From assembly GCA_945910005.1 (NCBI GenBank), contig OX246743.1, positions 44,860,736 to 44,924,735 on the forward strand: a DNA stretch of 64,000 nt, read 5' to 3'. The translations under genes were made by a program, and so were the position numbers. This document shows, in pieces, positions 11,186-22,356 of the stretch (positions are counted from its first letter, which is position 1; every line of letters begins with the position of its first letter). The notes beneath the pieces are model-generated. The model did not search any database. It was not told where the DNA came from and saw nothing but the letters and a program-made list of their open reading frames with translations. The stretch is from Isoperla grammatica. Its lineage: Eukaryota > Arthropoda > Insecta > Plecoptera > Perlodidae.

Positions 11186-12205
11186 GGTGAGATTTGACTC
11201 GTCAACGTCATGTTTGATCAAGTAAGACCGCTCGTTGTACATAGTTTCGATGGTGAATGCGAGGGTTTAGCTCAGACCGCATTGAAGAATGAAACTCGCC
11301 AAATTGTTCTATGCGATTGTGGTTGGTTAGGAAGTGTATTTTATTCCATCAGGGCAGATATTACTGTTATCAGTCTCGGTCATTTCGTCAGCCAGGAGGT
11401 TGAGAACGGTGGGTCAGATAACACATAACACGCACGCACGAGCAACAGTGCAAGAGCAAGAATGCATCTACTGTATATATCTACTGAGCGGCCTTGGGAG
11501 AGCCAAGAGAAAACTGGTCCATATGTCCAGCTGACATGTAAGTAGACAGCCATATTGTCACCTCAACACACGACCGACACTGATAGTTTCCGTGTCAACG
11601 ATGGATCCAGTCCTCTCGCGGACCATTCTGCTGCACCTTGACTCTACCCCCACCCCCACCCTTACGGGACAACCACATTAGAGCATCTCGAAAATCGTGT
11701 ATAAATAACATTTTCCCCCGAGTCAAAAAAATTTTCGTGGGAGTATGTCACTTCTGACCGCCTGAATGATACTATGTCACGGAAGACAAGGGGGGGGGGA
11801 GAGGGGTAGTTACGCGACATCACACCCCATCACACATTAAATATAGAATAAAGACAAATGTCAATAGTTTTGCGACTATACAAAAGAAATTTAAAAAAAA
11901 AATTGAAAAGTTCACAGATTTTCGTTGGTTTGATTGCCATGTGGTAGGCAAGCGCCCCCTCGTCGCACACCACACCACTACGCCACTGTGAACACCGCGG
12001 GAACCTCGTCGTCCACCCAGTGACGGGTCGTGTCACGTAGACATCACAACAAGTTCATCCGGGGTGACGTGTGTTGTAGCACGTTCCCATCTGGTCGCGG
12101 TTTACAGCTACTTCCGGTTTACTGGAGCCGCCACCGCCCACTGGATAGGCCACACACAAGTCTGGACTCTTACTTGCCCGGGTCCTGTCCCCCCCCTTCC
12201 CTTCA
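11186..12205. other. No gene seen
   Basis: Short frames without homology; C-rich and G-rich runs near 11640-11660 and 11790. I see nothing else that I can support. Confidence 0.4.
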
Positions 12206-12209
12206 TTAG

Positions 12210-12430
12210 TCTGATTGATTATTTGGTGTTTAAAGACGTACTCGACAGCTTAAAGGTCATACGACGATCTCCGAGTCGGTACATCGCAGGGGTCGTCATA
12301 AGGGGAGGCCAGCAAGGGAGGGCAAGGCCAAATGGCATGGGGAAAAGGGACAAGGTCTCCTTTCGTCACCTCTTACGACTGGCAGAGTCACCCTGGGCCG
12401 AGACGGGCTCCCCCGGTATCTGCAATGGTG
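12210..12430 (+). mobile_element. Short interspersed repeat, copy at 12.2 kb
   Basis: Contains GACGTACTCGACAGCTTA, GTCGTCATAAGGGGA(G) and CCTCTTACGACTGGCAGAG in the same order as the 13.1-kb copy. Scattered homologous copies, some in inverse orientation, mark a SINE-like family. Confidence 0.65.
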
Positions 12431-13139
12431 CCAGTTGCCTCTGGATAGCCCTCGGTATATCCTTCGTCCTTCCCAACTATCTAAACACCCTTACATATCT
12501 AGTCTAGTTACCTGAACAGGAGAACATCAGGTAAAGCTAGTGTGCACCCTATTATAGTCCTACGAAAAATATCAACGAGGCTTTTGAATACAATGTGCAC
12601 AGCTCTATTCTCATGAGGCACCGCATAATGAATGCTGAGCAGCGAGGCTAATCGAGACAACGCGCGGTCGTTGTAGAACCAACACGCCTCGGAGGCAACG
12701 AATGGCTAACTTTCTCTACACGAAGCGTGGTTGAAAAATGATAAAGCGACGAAAAGTTTACAATCTGCTTGCCTGGCTGTCAGCAGCTCTCTAGAATTAT
12801 TGTTGATTAATGATTCGGCAGCCCCCCTGGCAGCGCCTCGCGAATATTCGGAAAATGTGAGTTTAATCCAGTCAAGACAGTCCGGTGCTCGGAAAGAGGT
12901 TCGCTCAGAATGCTTCGAATGCCCGATACCCTGGCCAGAACCCAGGGCGCCGATATTTGGGGGCGCCATTTCCCAAATATCGACGTTTAAAAAAAACTCC
13001 CCTGTAGTTTTTTCAGCTGTTTGGACTAGGATTATAAATTATCAAAATACCGGTGCGGTGAGAAATATTATATAATTTATGTAACTTCCATATTTGTCCT
13101 ATATTTGTCTCCGGCAAAGTGGAGGGAGGACGGTTAAAT

Positions 13140-13400
13140 TATTATTAGTGGTGTTTAACGACGTACTCGACAGCTTAGTTCATATGACGTCTTCCGAAAC
13201 AGGTCCATCTATATCGCGGGAGTCGTCATAAGGGGAGTCCAGCAAGGGAGGGCAGGGCCATGTGGGAGGAGAAATCTTCATGTGGGACAGTGGGGGGATG
13301 GGGGAGGGGTGGGGGGGGGGTTAGGGACTGGATCTCCTTTCGTCGCCTCTTACGACTAACAGAGTCACTCTGGGCCTTCCCCGGGCCCAGACGGGCTAGG
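13140..13400 (+). mobile_element. Short interspersed repeat, copy at 13.1 kb
   Basis: Same order of blocks as the 12.2-kb copy: GACGTACTCGACAGCTTA, GTCGTCATAAGGGGAGTCC, CTTTCGTCGCCTCTTACGAC, AGAGTCACTCTGGGCC. It includes a G-rich expansion in the middle. Confidence 0.65.
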
Positions 13401-13756
13401 ACGGTTAAAAGATAAGCCTATTGGTGCAGACATTCTTGATCTCTGGCCCTGAGATGACCCAGTGTGATTACCAATAATGTTTATTACTTTCCTCATCACT
13501 TTATGGCGATAGGAGAAACGAGAATTGCGCGTTGCATTTTTATAAGACCAACACGAACAAACTAGGTAGGGTACTCGTGAGACCACTGGCTCGAGATATT
13601 CGCATCGCTCCTCACTCCTCAGAATTGTGTGCGGACACATTCCGCTCCGACTCGTCATAGCATTCCGAAAGAAAATCGATACCGTCTAACTAAACATTCT
13701 TTCCATTTCACGAAAATCTAAGTTAAAATTGTATTCTCGCACAACGAGCGGGAGAC

Positions 13757-13960
13757 AACAGGGGAAATGGCCGGCCTGGGCCCGGGGAAGAAAAGGGCCC
13801 AGAGTGACTCTGCTAGTCGTAAGAGGCGACGAGAGGAGAACCTGTCCCTTCCGCCCCCCCCCCCCACTGTCCCAATGAATATTTCTCCTCCCACTTGGCC
13901 CTGGCCACCCTTGCTGGACTCCCCTTATGACGACCCCCGCGATGTACGCAATGGATCTCA
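13757..13960 (-). mobile_element. Short interspersed repeat, copy at 13.8 kb, inverted
   Basis: Reverse complement of the 12.2 and 13.1 kb repeats: GTCGTAAGAGGCGACGAGAG and CCCCTTATGACGACCCC are present in inverse order. It contains a poly-C stretch where the 13.1-kb copy has poly-G, as expected for an inverted copy. Confidence 0.65.
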
Positions 13961-14328
13961 TTAGCATTAGGGCATCGTCTCGATTAGCCAAAATTGCAAA
14001 AAATATGGGACGTAAAACCCAAATATTGCCATGTTAGACCTTATTTCTTTCTCGGTACTTTCAACGCGAGCTGCTGTTTGTTCACCCTGCACCCTGTCTA
14101 CTCTAGCGCATAGAACGCGCACCCCGCTACCATCGGACCATCAATCACTCCGAGCGACGACACCGAGGCTCGAACCCCGTGATACGCTGCGAAGACAATC
14201 AAGTGTAATTACTAATTAATCACTCACGCCGTTCTAATAAACGATTGCTCGCTCGGCATTGTTGTAGGCGCGACATACAACGCGGTAGACGTCCACGCAG
14301 CTCATACAAGTGTGATCGTTATCGGGGG

Positions 14329-14440
14329 TGATATCTCTACGCTCTACGCTAGACTGATCGAGACGCTGATATCTGACTGACTGATATCTGACTCATCGAG
14401 ACGCGGATATCTCTACGCTAGACTGATCGAGACGCTGATG
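14329..14440. repeat. Local imperfect tandem repeats (GATATC / GATCGAGACGC)
   Basis: GATATCTCTACGCT, AGACTGATCGAGACGCTGAT and GATATCTGACT are each repeated two or three times within about 110 bp. Confidence 0.75.
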
Positions 14441-15459
14441 CAGATAAAGACACTTTAATAATAAAAAATACAATAGATACAGTTATCAAAGAATCAGATA
14501 CGACTTGAGAGGTGGAGCTTTACAGTTACACGACGAGCAATGAAACGAACGATTGACAGATTGACAGAAAGGGGATAAATCTATATCGATCCACATCGAC
14601 CCTCCACGTATAAAACACTCACGCAAGTTAAGCAACATAGGGCTAGGTTAGGAGCAGATAGGGTGACCGCTTTCCTCCTTTACCTGATGTGCCCCTCTTC
14701 GGGTGATTGGATAATTGGGAAGACATTTCCCAGGGGGGGGGGGGGGGGGGGCTGTTAGTAGGAGTAGGACTCAATCTCAGCATTCGCCTTTACAACTGAA
14801 GAAAATCTCGGAAATACTTATGATTGCAACGTACTGTAGGTAGGGGATGCAATTGCTCAGCATCCCCCCCCCCCCACCACACCACGCGCAACCTCTCGCC
14901 TCTACGCCCCTTCCTACAACACAATTACAATTACGTGCGACCTAGCAGAAAATCACAACGCGTTGTTGGTGGGTGGGTGATATAAATTATTTTCAAATAA
15001 CATTTCCTTCCGGAATTTTTTTTATTTAAATGAAATTTGTAAGCTTCGTGGCGGCCGCATCACGCGAGGCTTTACAACATAACCGAGTTGCACAACCGGC
15101 AGTGTCGTCGTTTCCACGAATATGACGGGGAATCTGAACGTGCATGGCCGGCCGATCAACATTGGCGCCCGAACACGATCATAGCTAGATAACATCTTAA
15201 CAACCCTCCTCCCACTTGACTTGACCCTAGGCCGGGGTAACGTGACGTCAGACCGACCATAATGGAGGGCGAAACGTGCGTTGACATTTTAGCTGCCAAT
15301 AAAAGACCCTTATTCCAACAAAGTTTACGAAAATGATGTCGGTGTAGACGTTTTCAAATTTACTCTTAGCTTTAAAGGTGCCATTTTACTAGCGCTTTAA
15401 TTTGTCAAAACCATTTTTTCTATTTCGAATACGTTTATATTTCTAGAATCCTAGAATCA
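14441..15459. other. No gene seen; poly-G and poly-C tracts
   Basis: Only short frames without homology. A 19-G tract is at 14733-14751 and a C tract near 14864-14875. Confidence 0.45.
14733..14751. repeat. Poly-G homopolymer (19 G)
   Basis: Uninterrupted G tract, equivalent to poly-C on the other strand. Confidence 0.9.
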
Positions 15460-15807
15460 TCATCATCATCATCTGTTGCCACGTCCAACTCTGCGTTGGG
15501 TCGGCATTGAAGATAAGCCTCTCCATCTTCTTCTATCCTGCCACCACTCTTCCCCCTCAACTACATTCCAGTCCCCTCCTCGCATTTCCACATCCTTCCT
15601 CACTTTATCGTGCCATCTTTGTCGTGGTCTTACTAGAATACTTTTAATAACAAATCCTCGTAACAGGTGTTGTAGGAAACTTGAGAGCTGTCCTGATATT
15701 TCTTCACATCGCCGATTACAATGCACGCGCGAAAGTGCTGCCTCCTGTGGCCATTGCAACTGCAAGCTCATCTGACAAAGATTACAACAACGCCACGGAG
15801 CATTCAA
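15460..15807 (-). mobile_element. 3' end of a LINE (non-LTR retrotransposon), 5'-truncated
   Basis: The minus-strand frame ends with RPRQRWHDKVRKDVEMRGGD and a later QDRRRWRGL. This resembles the extreme C terminus of LINE reverse transcriptase ORFs (the RPxxRWxDxVxxD...DRxxWR pattern). The frame is followed on the minus strand by a (GAT)n tail at about 15457-15474. No RT core is present. A tail-only relative lies at 2527-2586. Confidence 0.65.
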
Positions 15808-16090
15808 CAGCTTGCCCGGGTTCGGTTACATGTCACGCCCCTATCAAACGCGCGGCCCACCATTGTTCTTTATTGGTGGTCGCATATTTTTTAAATTACA
15901 AGGTTAATAGAAAAGGAGCGGTCGATTTGAAACGGCGATTAGGGATCCAGAAGTAATGGGGAGTATAGCTTTCGCATGACGAAGCATGTCGCACACACTA
16001 CACTAAGAGGCGTGGGCCATATTATGCAAGATGCCAAACTTGAAGGGATCAGTCCGATAACGTTGAAGAACTGTATACAAGCGTGGGGCC

Positions 16091-16358
16091 GTTGAGTGAG
16101 TAATATAGGGTAGAGGCCCCACGCCATCGGCAGTTTGTCTACCGCCTTTTACTGCCCAAAATACTTAAGTCGGGTAGTAGAAGACGGAGCTTGATTGGTC
16201 GGCTACTTCACCCAAGGTATACGAAGACAGTCGAAAACTCCGTCATTGCGTCGCTTGGCGAACTTCTACTACCCGACTAATAAAGTATGTTGGGCAGCAT
16301 AAGGCTGTAGACAAACTGCCGATGGCGTGGGGCCTCTACCCTATATTACTCACTCAAC
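16091..16358. mobile_element. Foldback DNA element, 268 bp, long terminal inverted repeats
   Basis: GTTGAGTGAGTAATATAGGG at the left end is the exact inverse of the right end. The near-perfect match continues for about 52 bp (through ATCGGCAGTTTGTCTAC), then more loosely (CGGGTAGTAGAAG against CTTCTACTACCCG). There is no coding capacity and no clear target duplication. It is probably a MITE or foldback element. Confidence 0.85.
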
Positions 16359-17895
16359 CAACAGTGGGGCGACTTACTGGTAGTTGGCCTGCCCCATGAC
16401 AGAACAAGATGGCCAGTGTGTGTAGGCAACTTATTAGCCTATATCTATCCAACCGAACTAGTCTTATGCGCCTCATGCTGATGAAATAGCAGAATCAAAT
16501 AGTACCTACTTCATTAGTTTTTAATGGTCATTCTACACTGGGCAATTAATTGGGGCGTACTACCCATCAACTATAGCCTGTAGCCAAGTCAATGTCCACA
16601 GTTCAGTTACATTGTAATTTAATGTTATGGCGCTTGTACATGAATAGTTGACGCCTGACAGATGCCACCAGTCAATTGTCCAGTGGATAAATGTAGGGCA
16701 CAACAAGTCACTTTTTATACGCACTTCTTTCCAAGGAAAACACTGAAAATACACTACTTTACCATTTAGCATATAAACCATTGAGTCCAGTGTAGAAAGG
16801 CATTACATGTACTTTAAACAGGCCCGGATTAGTGACGGTTTACAACCGTGTAACGGAATTCTGGAAATCCCAAACAAAGCGAGCGTGACTAATGACACGA
16901 TTGTGCATTCTACTACGTGGTAGATCATCTTTACGAATCTGAGAGAACGGCAGAAATCTACTAATTTTCGTTGGAACAGCGTGGGGCGTTGGATAACAAT
17001 CTGGGGTCGGCATTATTATGCATTTTATGAGTAAAGTATTTAATTATAACAATATTACCACGTGTTTAATGATTTCATTTCAACCATGTTGATTTTTAAA
17101 TTTGGTAACATCTCTCTGCAAGAATGGATTCCCGTGTAGTGTGAGAGGCATTGAGAAATGGCTCGTCAGTTATCATCACTCAGCCACAGATTATAAATGG
17201 ATTCCCCTCAGAAATAATCTTAGACTCGGCTTGTTGTAATAATCTTTAAATTGTTTGGTTCTGTAGCAGCCAATTTGGGACTTTGTTCAGCAGTTTGCAA
17301 CGGGACTAAGGCAACTATAATGGATAGACATCTGAGAGATGTAAATGCATCACCTAATTCAACTCCAACTGAAGACCTGTTGTTCAGTCCTACTGGCTAC
17401 AACCAAGGATGATCAATGCAACTCAATGAATGGCTTGCCTTGTTTCAAACACACTGCAGAGAAGTTGAAAGAATTTATTCATTACCACACATTTTTTTTT
17501 TAAACTTGTCTATCAAGATAAAAGTTTTTTATCAAATGCACTTACTTGAGAGTGTAATATTAATTAGTAAAAGACATGTGTTTCTAAGATTTTGCTTTTT
17601 TGCAACACTTAGAAACATGTGCCCTAAGTGGATTGTGACTTTATGATGTGTGGTTTTGTGGCTTCTAAGTCCTAATATATAGTAATAATGTACTTAAAAG
17701 TTTATAGATTGGGTAACAGCCTAACACATAGAATGTGCCCTGTTTGTTGTCATAATTGTGACAGGACGAAGGTGACACATGGAATGAGTACGTAGCTTGC
17801 AAAGTGGTTAAATTCTGGTACCTAGACACACTTTGGTTCTGTGGGTGTACAAGTGTGCAATATGATCAGGGGTTCACAAATATTGTTGTGTTGTA
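16359..17895. other. No gene seen
   Basis: AT-rich sequence; the frames at 16560-16781 and 17416-17646 have no recognisable domain. Confidence 0.45.
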
Positions 17896-18611
17896 GCAAT
17901 AGGGAAGTCTCATCAAAGATAAATATTCCACAAAGTACCTAAAAATGAAAGATCATTATCTAAAAATACGGGCGGTATAATTTTTATATCTGAAAAGCGT
18001 ATATTTCCAATTTTATTAGCATTTTAAGTTTGAAATTTGGAACTTCTTGTTCCGTAATTGAAAAACGGCTCTTGACGTCATATGTCATGTAAACAACTGC
18101 CTCCTTGAAGTATTCTTAATAATATCAACGATAATAAGTTGGACATTTTTTACAATATCTAGAATGCAGTGACTTTACAACAATGTCTTTTATACCACTG
18201 TTTTTTTGAGAAAAAACATTTTGATACAGTATTTACCAAAACGTGTTTAAAATAATGCAATTATTTAACATATTGTTGTTAATTAATGTTGAGAAGTGTT
18301 CATTTAGTAACTATAAATAAACCTTGGTTCAGTTACAGTCTTATGAGAGCAATAATCTACTAAAGGGTGGGATTTCAGTACTATTTGTATGATATAAAAT
18401 TATTGTTTACTGACATATGACGTCAGAACCTTGAAATCACGAGCAAGATGGCGCAGGTCCGTTTCTGAGCGTGTTTTGACAGCAGTATCTTTGACTTGCT
18501 GTTAAAGCGATGTTAATGCACCTTTCGAGCCGAAACCAATTAGTTCCCGTTTATTTTAACTTGAGGTAACCAGTAAGCAAATAAAAAAAATGCGTGAGAC
18601 TTCCCTATTGC
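17896..18611. mobile_element. Non-autonomous TIR element, about 715 bp (copy 1)
   Basis: It starts GCAATAGGGAAGTCTCA and ends with the inverse TGAGACTTCCCTATTGC. The interior matches, in opposite orientation, the element at 24908-25620 over its whole length (for example TTGTAAAGTCACTGCAT and GAACTAATTGGTTTCGGC). No transposase frame is present. The superfamily is uncertain because I see no clean target duplication. Confidence 0.75.
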
Positions 18612-18667
18612 AACCGTATTTGTGGACCCCTGAATGTGATGACTACAAATCATTCATAAGCTACAAA

Positions 18668-18740
18668 TTAGTTAGTTGACCAGATCCAGCATGATGGCAT
18701 AATAGCCAAATGTAGGCATTTGAGAAGAAGAAGAAGAAGT
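18668..18740 (+). mobile_element. LINE 3'-tail fragment ending in (AAG)n
   Basis: GTTGACCAGATCC, ATGATGGC and GCCAAATGTAGGCAT followed by (AAG)n match the tail of the fragments at 34.6, 45.6 and 46.5 kb. Confidence 0.5.
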
Positions 18741-19742
18741 TATTTAGATTAATTCTAACTACATTTACATACTGTAGTACAAAAACACCCGCAAAACATT
18801 TCAAATTGAAATTAATTATTTCACAAAATTACAGATCAGTGGAAAAATTACTGGTCTAGAATTAATATCAATGGAATGTGTACGATGAAAAGAAGAACTG
18901 TGCAAAACAAGACAACAAACTGAGATGATCGAATTGGAAAGTTACCTAAATCACAATATGCAACTTCGGAAATTATTCTTGAAAAGTTACCGATTTCTGG
19001 GAAAAATATTTCAACTAAATGAGTAAATGACATGTGCCCTCCCCTATTAGTTTTAAGTTTGTGGAGATGGATTTCTAGTTTGAACATATTAAATCATTAC
19101 ATAGTTAGCTGTAAAACACCAGTTTGGTGGACAATCGGTGGAGGTGCCGGGTTAAAAGTTTAAGTTGCTATTACATTCTCAGTACCTACACACGTACTAA
19201 CACACTTCTTTCTTAAGGACTAACCAGCATGCACTGCATAATATGACACACCACAAGCCATAAACAATTTCTTAGCCAGGGGGTTAAAAGATAACATGAT
19301 ATCGATATGACCCAAGACCCTTGTAGGAAACATTCAATAGGACAATAGGTCATTCAATTTCAATATCGTTTCCAGTACTTATGGAAAACAGAAAGATCTC
19401 AATCTTCATACCCATTGGATACAGTATATCTCTCGATATCCACAATTCCAGGTTTATGCAAATATACATACTAAGCAGGCTACTAACAATATAAATTTAC
19501 AATACACAATACTCAGGGAAAGTAGGCCAAACGGCTGGGTAGTTAATTGGGGTATGAATAGGAGTCCAAACAGCTTACCTTGAAAAGTGATGGTGTTCAA
19601 TGGGAATTCAGAGTAGATACACCGAAAATACAAATAGATACCAGTACCCAGGATAATAAATAGGTTTTTTTGTTTTTCTTTATCTACATGAATTCTCAAC
19701 AAACACAATCACTGCTTAAGGTACCTTGGTAGGCCCGAAGCT
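18741..19742. other. No gene seen
   Basis: AT-rich sequence with no conserved frame. It would lie inside intron 3 of the BMP-receptor-like gene if that gene continues to the left. Confidence 0.4.
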
Positions 19743-19750
19743 GTTGGGAC

Positions 19751-20208
19751 TAGGGATGACTTCGGATCTAATAATATGGAACCGGATCCTCCCGCGCTGG
19801 ATCCGGTTCAGAACCGGTTCTTGAACATTTTAATTTTGTTTATATCACATAATATTTATGTGACACTAAGCCTGTTTGTCTTTGACTTTCGTACAATAGT
19901 CCCACACAAATGACGAATTCGCTCGTTTCAAGCTACTTGAAGCACTCATTGTCAAGTGTCAACTAATCACTCACGTTGTTTGCAGCACGAAAGACAAAGA
20001 GCTACTGGCGTGCAGTAGGGGTGGGTCGACCGGTCAGCCTACATTAGCAGACGACACCGGCGGCGACGATTGTGGTGGCTCGCTGCGCGCTTTTACCAGT
20101 GTCGTACCGACAGCATTCGAAAAAAAAGAACCGGTTCCAAAAAATGGAACCGGATTGCAATTGGGATCCGGTTCCGAACCGGTTTCCGGATATCCGAAGT
20201 CATCCCTA
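19751..20208. mobile_element. Non-autonomous hAT-like element, 458 bp, TSD GTTGGGAC
   Basis: The 17-bp terminal inverted repeat TAGGGATGACTTCGGAT is exact at both ends. The 8-bp direct repeat GTTGGGAC flanks it at 19743-19750 and 20209-20216. An 8-bp duplication with TAGGG termini fits the hAT superfamily. The interior is rich in GGTTCC/GGAACC palindromes and has no transposase. It ends 67 bp beyond the donor site of the BMP-receptor-like exon 3. Confidence 0.9.
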
Positions 20209-20275
20209 GTTGGGACTCCTCTTCTCCCCCCCCACCACGGACATACCAACAAGAGTAGTTTCAAATGAAACTCAC

Positions 20276-22356
20276 CCTGACTGTTGAACACGGTGACGTC
20301 CGAATTGTTCCCCGAATAGTCGACGTGCCACAGCGAGTAGCAGGCGTTGGAATACTTTGAGCATTGGACGTACTGCTGTCCATCTATGACCCCCCTCACT
20401 TCCGGCGGCCCGTCCTAGAAAGGATTAAACGTACTCGATATAAACACGATAGAAGACACAGTACTCTGAGAGGCGTTGGAATACTTTGAGGATTGGACGT
20501 ACTGCTGTCCATCTATGACCCCCCTCACTTCCGGCGGCCCGTCCTAGAAAGGGATTAAACGTACTCGATATAAACACGATAGAAGACACAGAACTCTGAA
20601 GACAGTTACAGCTTGTTCGTCGGGTCGGCTCAATCACACTGTTCCAATTTTCCAAACTAATTGCTAATTCAAGACATAAAACGAATTATTACATTATGAT
20701 GTAATAGGGAGAACCTTCTTGCTGGCATGGTGTGCATCTGAATACAGTGTCCAGTATTACCCAGGTGGTAATTCATATCTGCTGTAATGTCAAGTAGCGT
20801 GGTAGGCCTAGTACTTTTACTTTAGAAGCGAGACAGTAGCAGCCTGGCCAAATAAACATCTCACCACTACAGTAGGCTATTGACTGATTTCAATTCACAC
20901 ATTTGCTTTCCAAAACGAAAAATACTGTCAATACAATAATGCCTCTTAGCTCTCAAAATTAAAACATTAATGTGGTGAACATTCTCTAAGAGATTATCAG
21001 TAATACCTCCAGGATTGTCAACTATGTTCACGTATCGAAGGATTCGTGTCTGGCTGGCATGTTTCATTATTCTTCGTCTTAGTATCCTCAAAATTCAAAC
21101 CCATACTGATAAAACATTATCGTGTCACATTATTTCGTACTTCGTTATCGTCTATCGTCTACTGTAATGGGAAGAACACGGATCAACTGAATTGCTCACC
21201 ATTTGTGACCAAATTATGGTTTTATAGCTCAGTGTTATGTTATTTTCTCTGCTTTCTGAGCAATTGTTGGATTCTTTGACTTGTTTTTCCAATGTAACAT
21301 GTTACTTTCTTTCATGGCTTGCAAAACATTTATAGGCAGGAATAAGTAATACAAATTAAAATAATACAATTTAAAAAATCATTTAGTAGGTATGCCCACA
21401 GCCACACTAGTATATGGTAAGTAGGGTGTAAGGAAGGAGACTCGGTTGTACTGGATGACATACCTGTTCTTTGTCATCATCCGCTATCTGTACGTGGAAG
21501 GCTTGCCCCACTTTTGACAGATGCCAAGCGCACTTCCGCACTGGGCCCGGTGTATTGGATGCATCGTGAGATCCTGACGGCAACAAACACACAACATTAG
21601 CATCTGCTAAAATTCTATCTAAAAAATAACATCGTTTCAATCAAAGGTAGCCCCAGCTTTAAATTGCCCACACTTAACGGTTTTCAGTCACATGTCAAGA
21701 ATGCTGTAAAAGTCAGACCACAGATGTTTCAGAGTGTGAACTAAAGACTGTAAAACTTAATACTATTAGGTAAATTAACTATAATATTATAACCAACCAG
21801 AAGAGATGTAATTTTGTTATTAACTTTATCCTCAAACAAAAACAACCTTAGAGGTAAATGTAATGAATAGGCTACACTAGAAAATGTGTTTTTCATATAT
21901 AGCTTTTAGTGCTTGCAAAACCAATTGCTAGGGCATGTTCTCATTTTTCTCAATGTTAGATATATAAAACAAAACACTAAACATTACTTTTATGGGGTTG
22001 TAATAGTGGAATCACCCTCTCAGGTTAATCTAAAAAATGTGTAGTGCATTGGGTCTGAAAAAACCTATGAACTTGAACTTGAACAAGCATACAAAATTCA
22101 TGTCACTTGAAATACAAACTGTTCAGAGGGAAACACAATTTTGTGGGCCATTATTTTGAATGGCCAGATAAGCTAGATGGGGTCTATTTAGTGCTTTGGA
22201 AATAGGCCTACTGATTTTTACTCGTCAAGTTTTCAAAACAACTTGTTACAGTAGGTAGCCTACCTGTTGACAATATGTTACAACTCACATGTAGGCCTAC
22301 TTACCTTGAGCATGATTCGCTAATGCGAGAATGAACACGAGAGCGAGAGTGTCCAT
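20276..22356 (-). CDS. BMP type II receptor-like protein, first three coding exons (partial)
   Basis: Three minus-strand exons can be joined: 22305-22356 (ATG, signal peptide, 17 codons plus 1 base), 21464-21573 and 20276-20414, all with GT..AG borders and matching phases (1, 0, 1). The first exon gives MDTLALVFILALANHAQG, a typical signal peptide. The later exons give KCAW..., then YVQCSKYSNACYSLWHVDYS and end at SQ plus the first base of a Gly codon. This resembles the BMPR2/Wit ectodomain, where CSKGSTCYGLW is followed by a phase-1 junction before GCW. The remaining ectodomain, membrane span and kinase are not found in the lower 20 kb, so the gene probably continues past the left edge. Activin type II receptors fit less well. 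Exon 3 acceptor sequence is duplicated just upstream (see 20343-20601). Confidence 0.65.
20343..20601. repeat. 129-bp tandem duplication of an exon-3 acceptor
   Basis: The block starting GGCGTTGGAATACTTTGAG at 20343 recurs at 20472, and both copies continue through CCCGTCCTAGAAAGG and CTCGATATAAACACGATAG. On the minus strand each copy carries the intron end, TTCTAG and the first about 70 bases of exon 3. The outer copy lacks the rest of the exon and its donor. It differs by a C-to-G change, an extra G and a few others, and a conserved TGC codon reads TCC there. Confidence 0.9.

Noticed and set aside
12064..12507. 147-codon plus-strand frame
   Set aside because: Most of it is the short interspersed repeat at 12210-12430; no homology to a gene.
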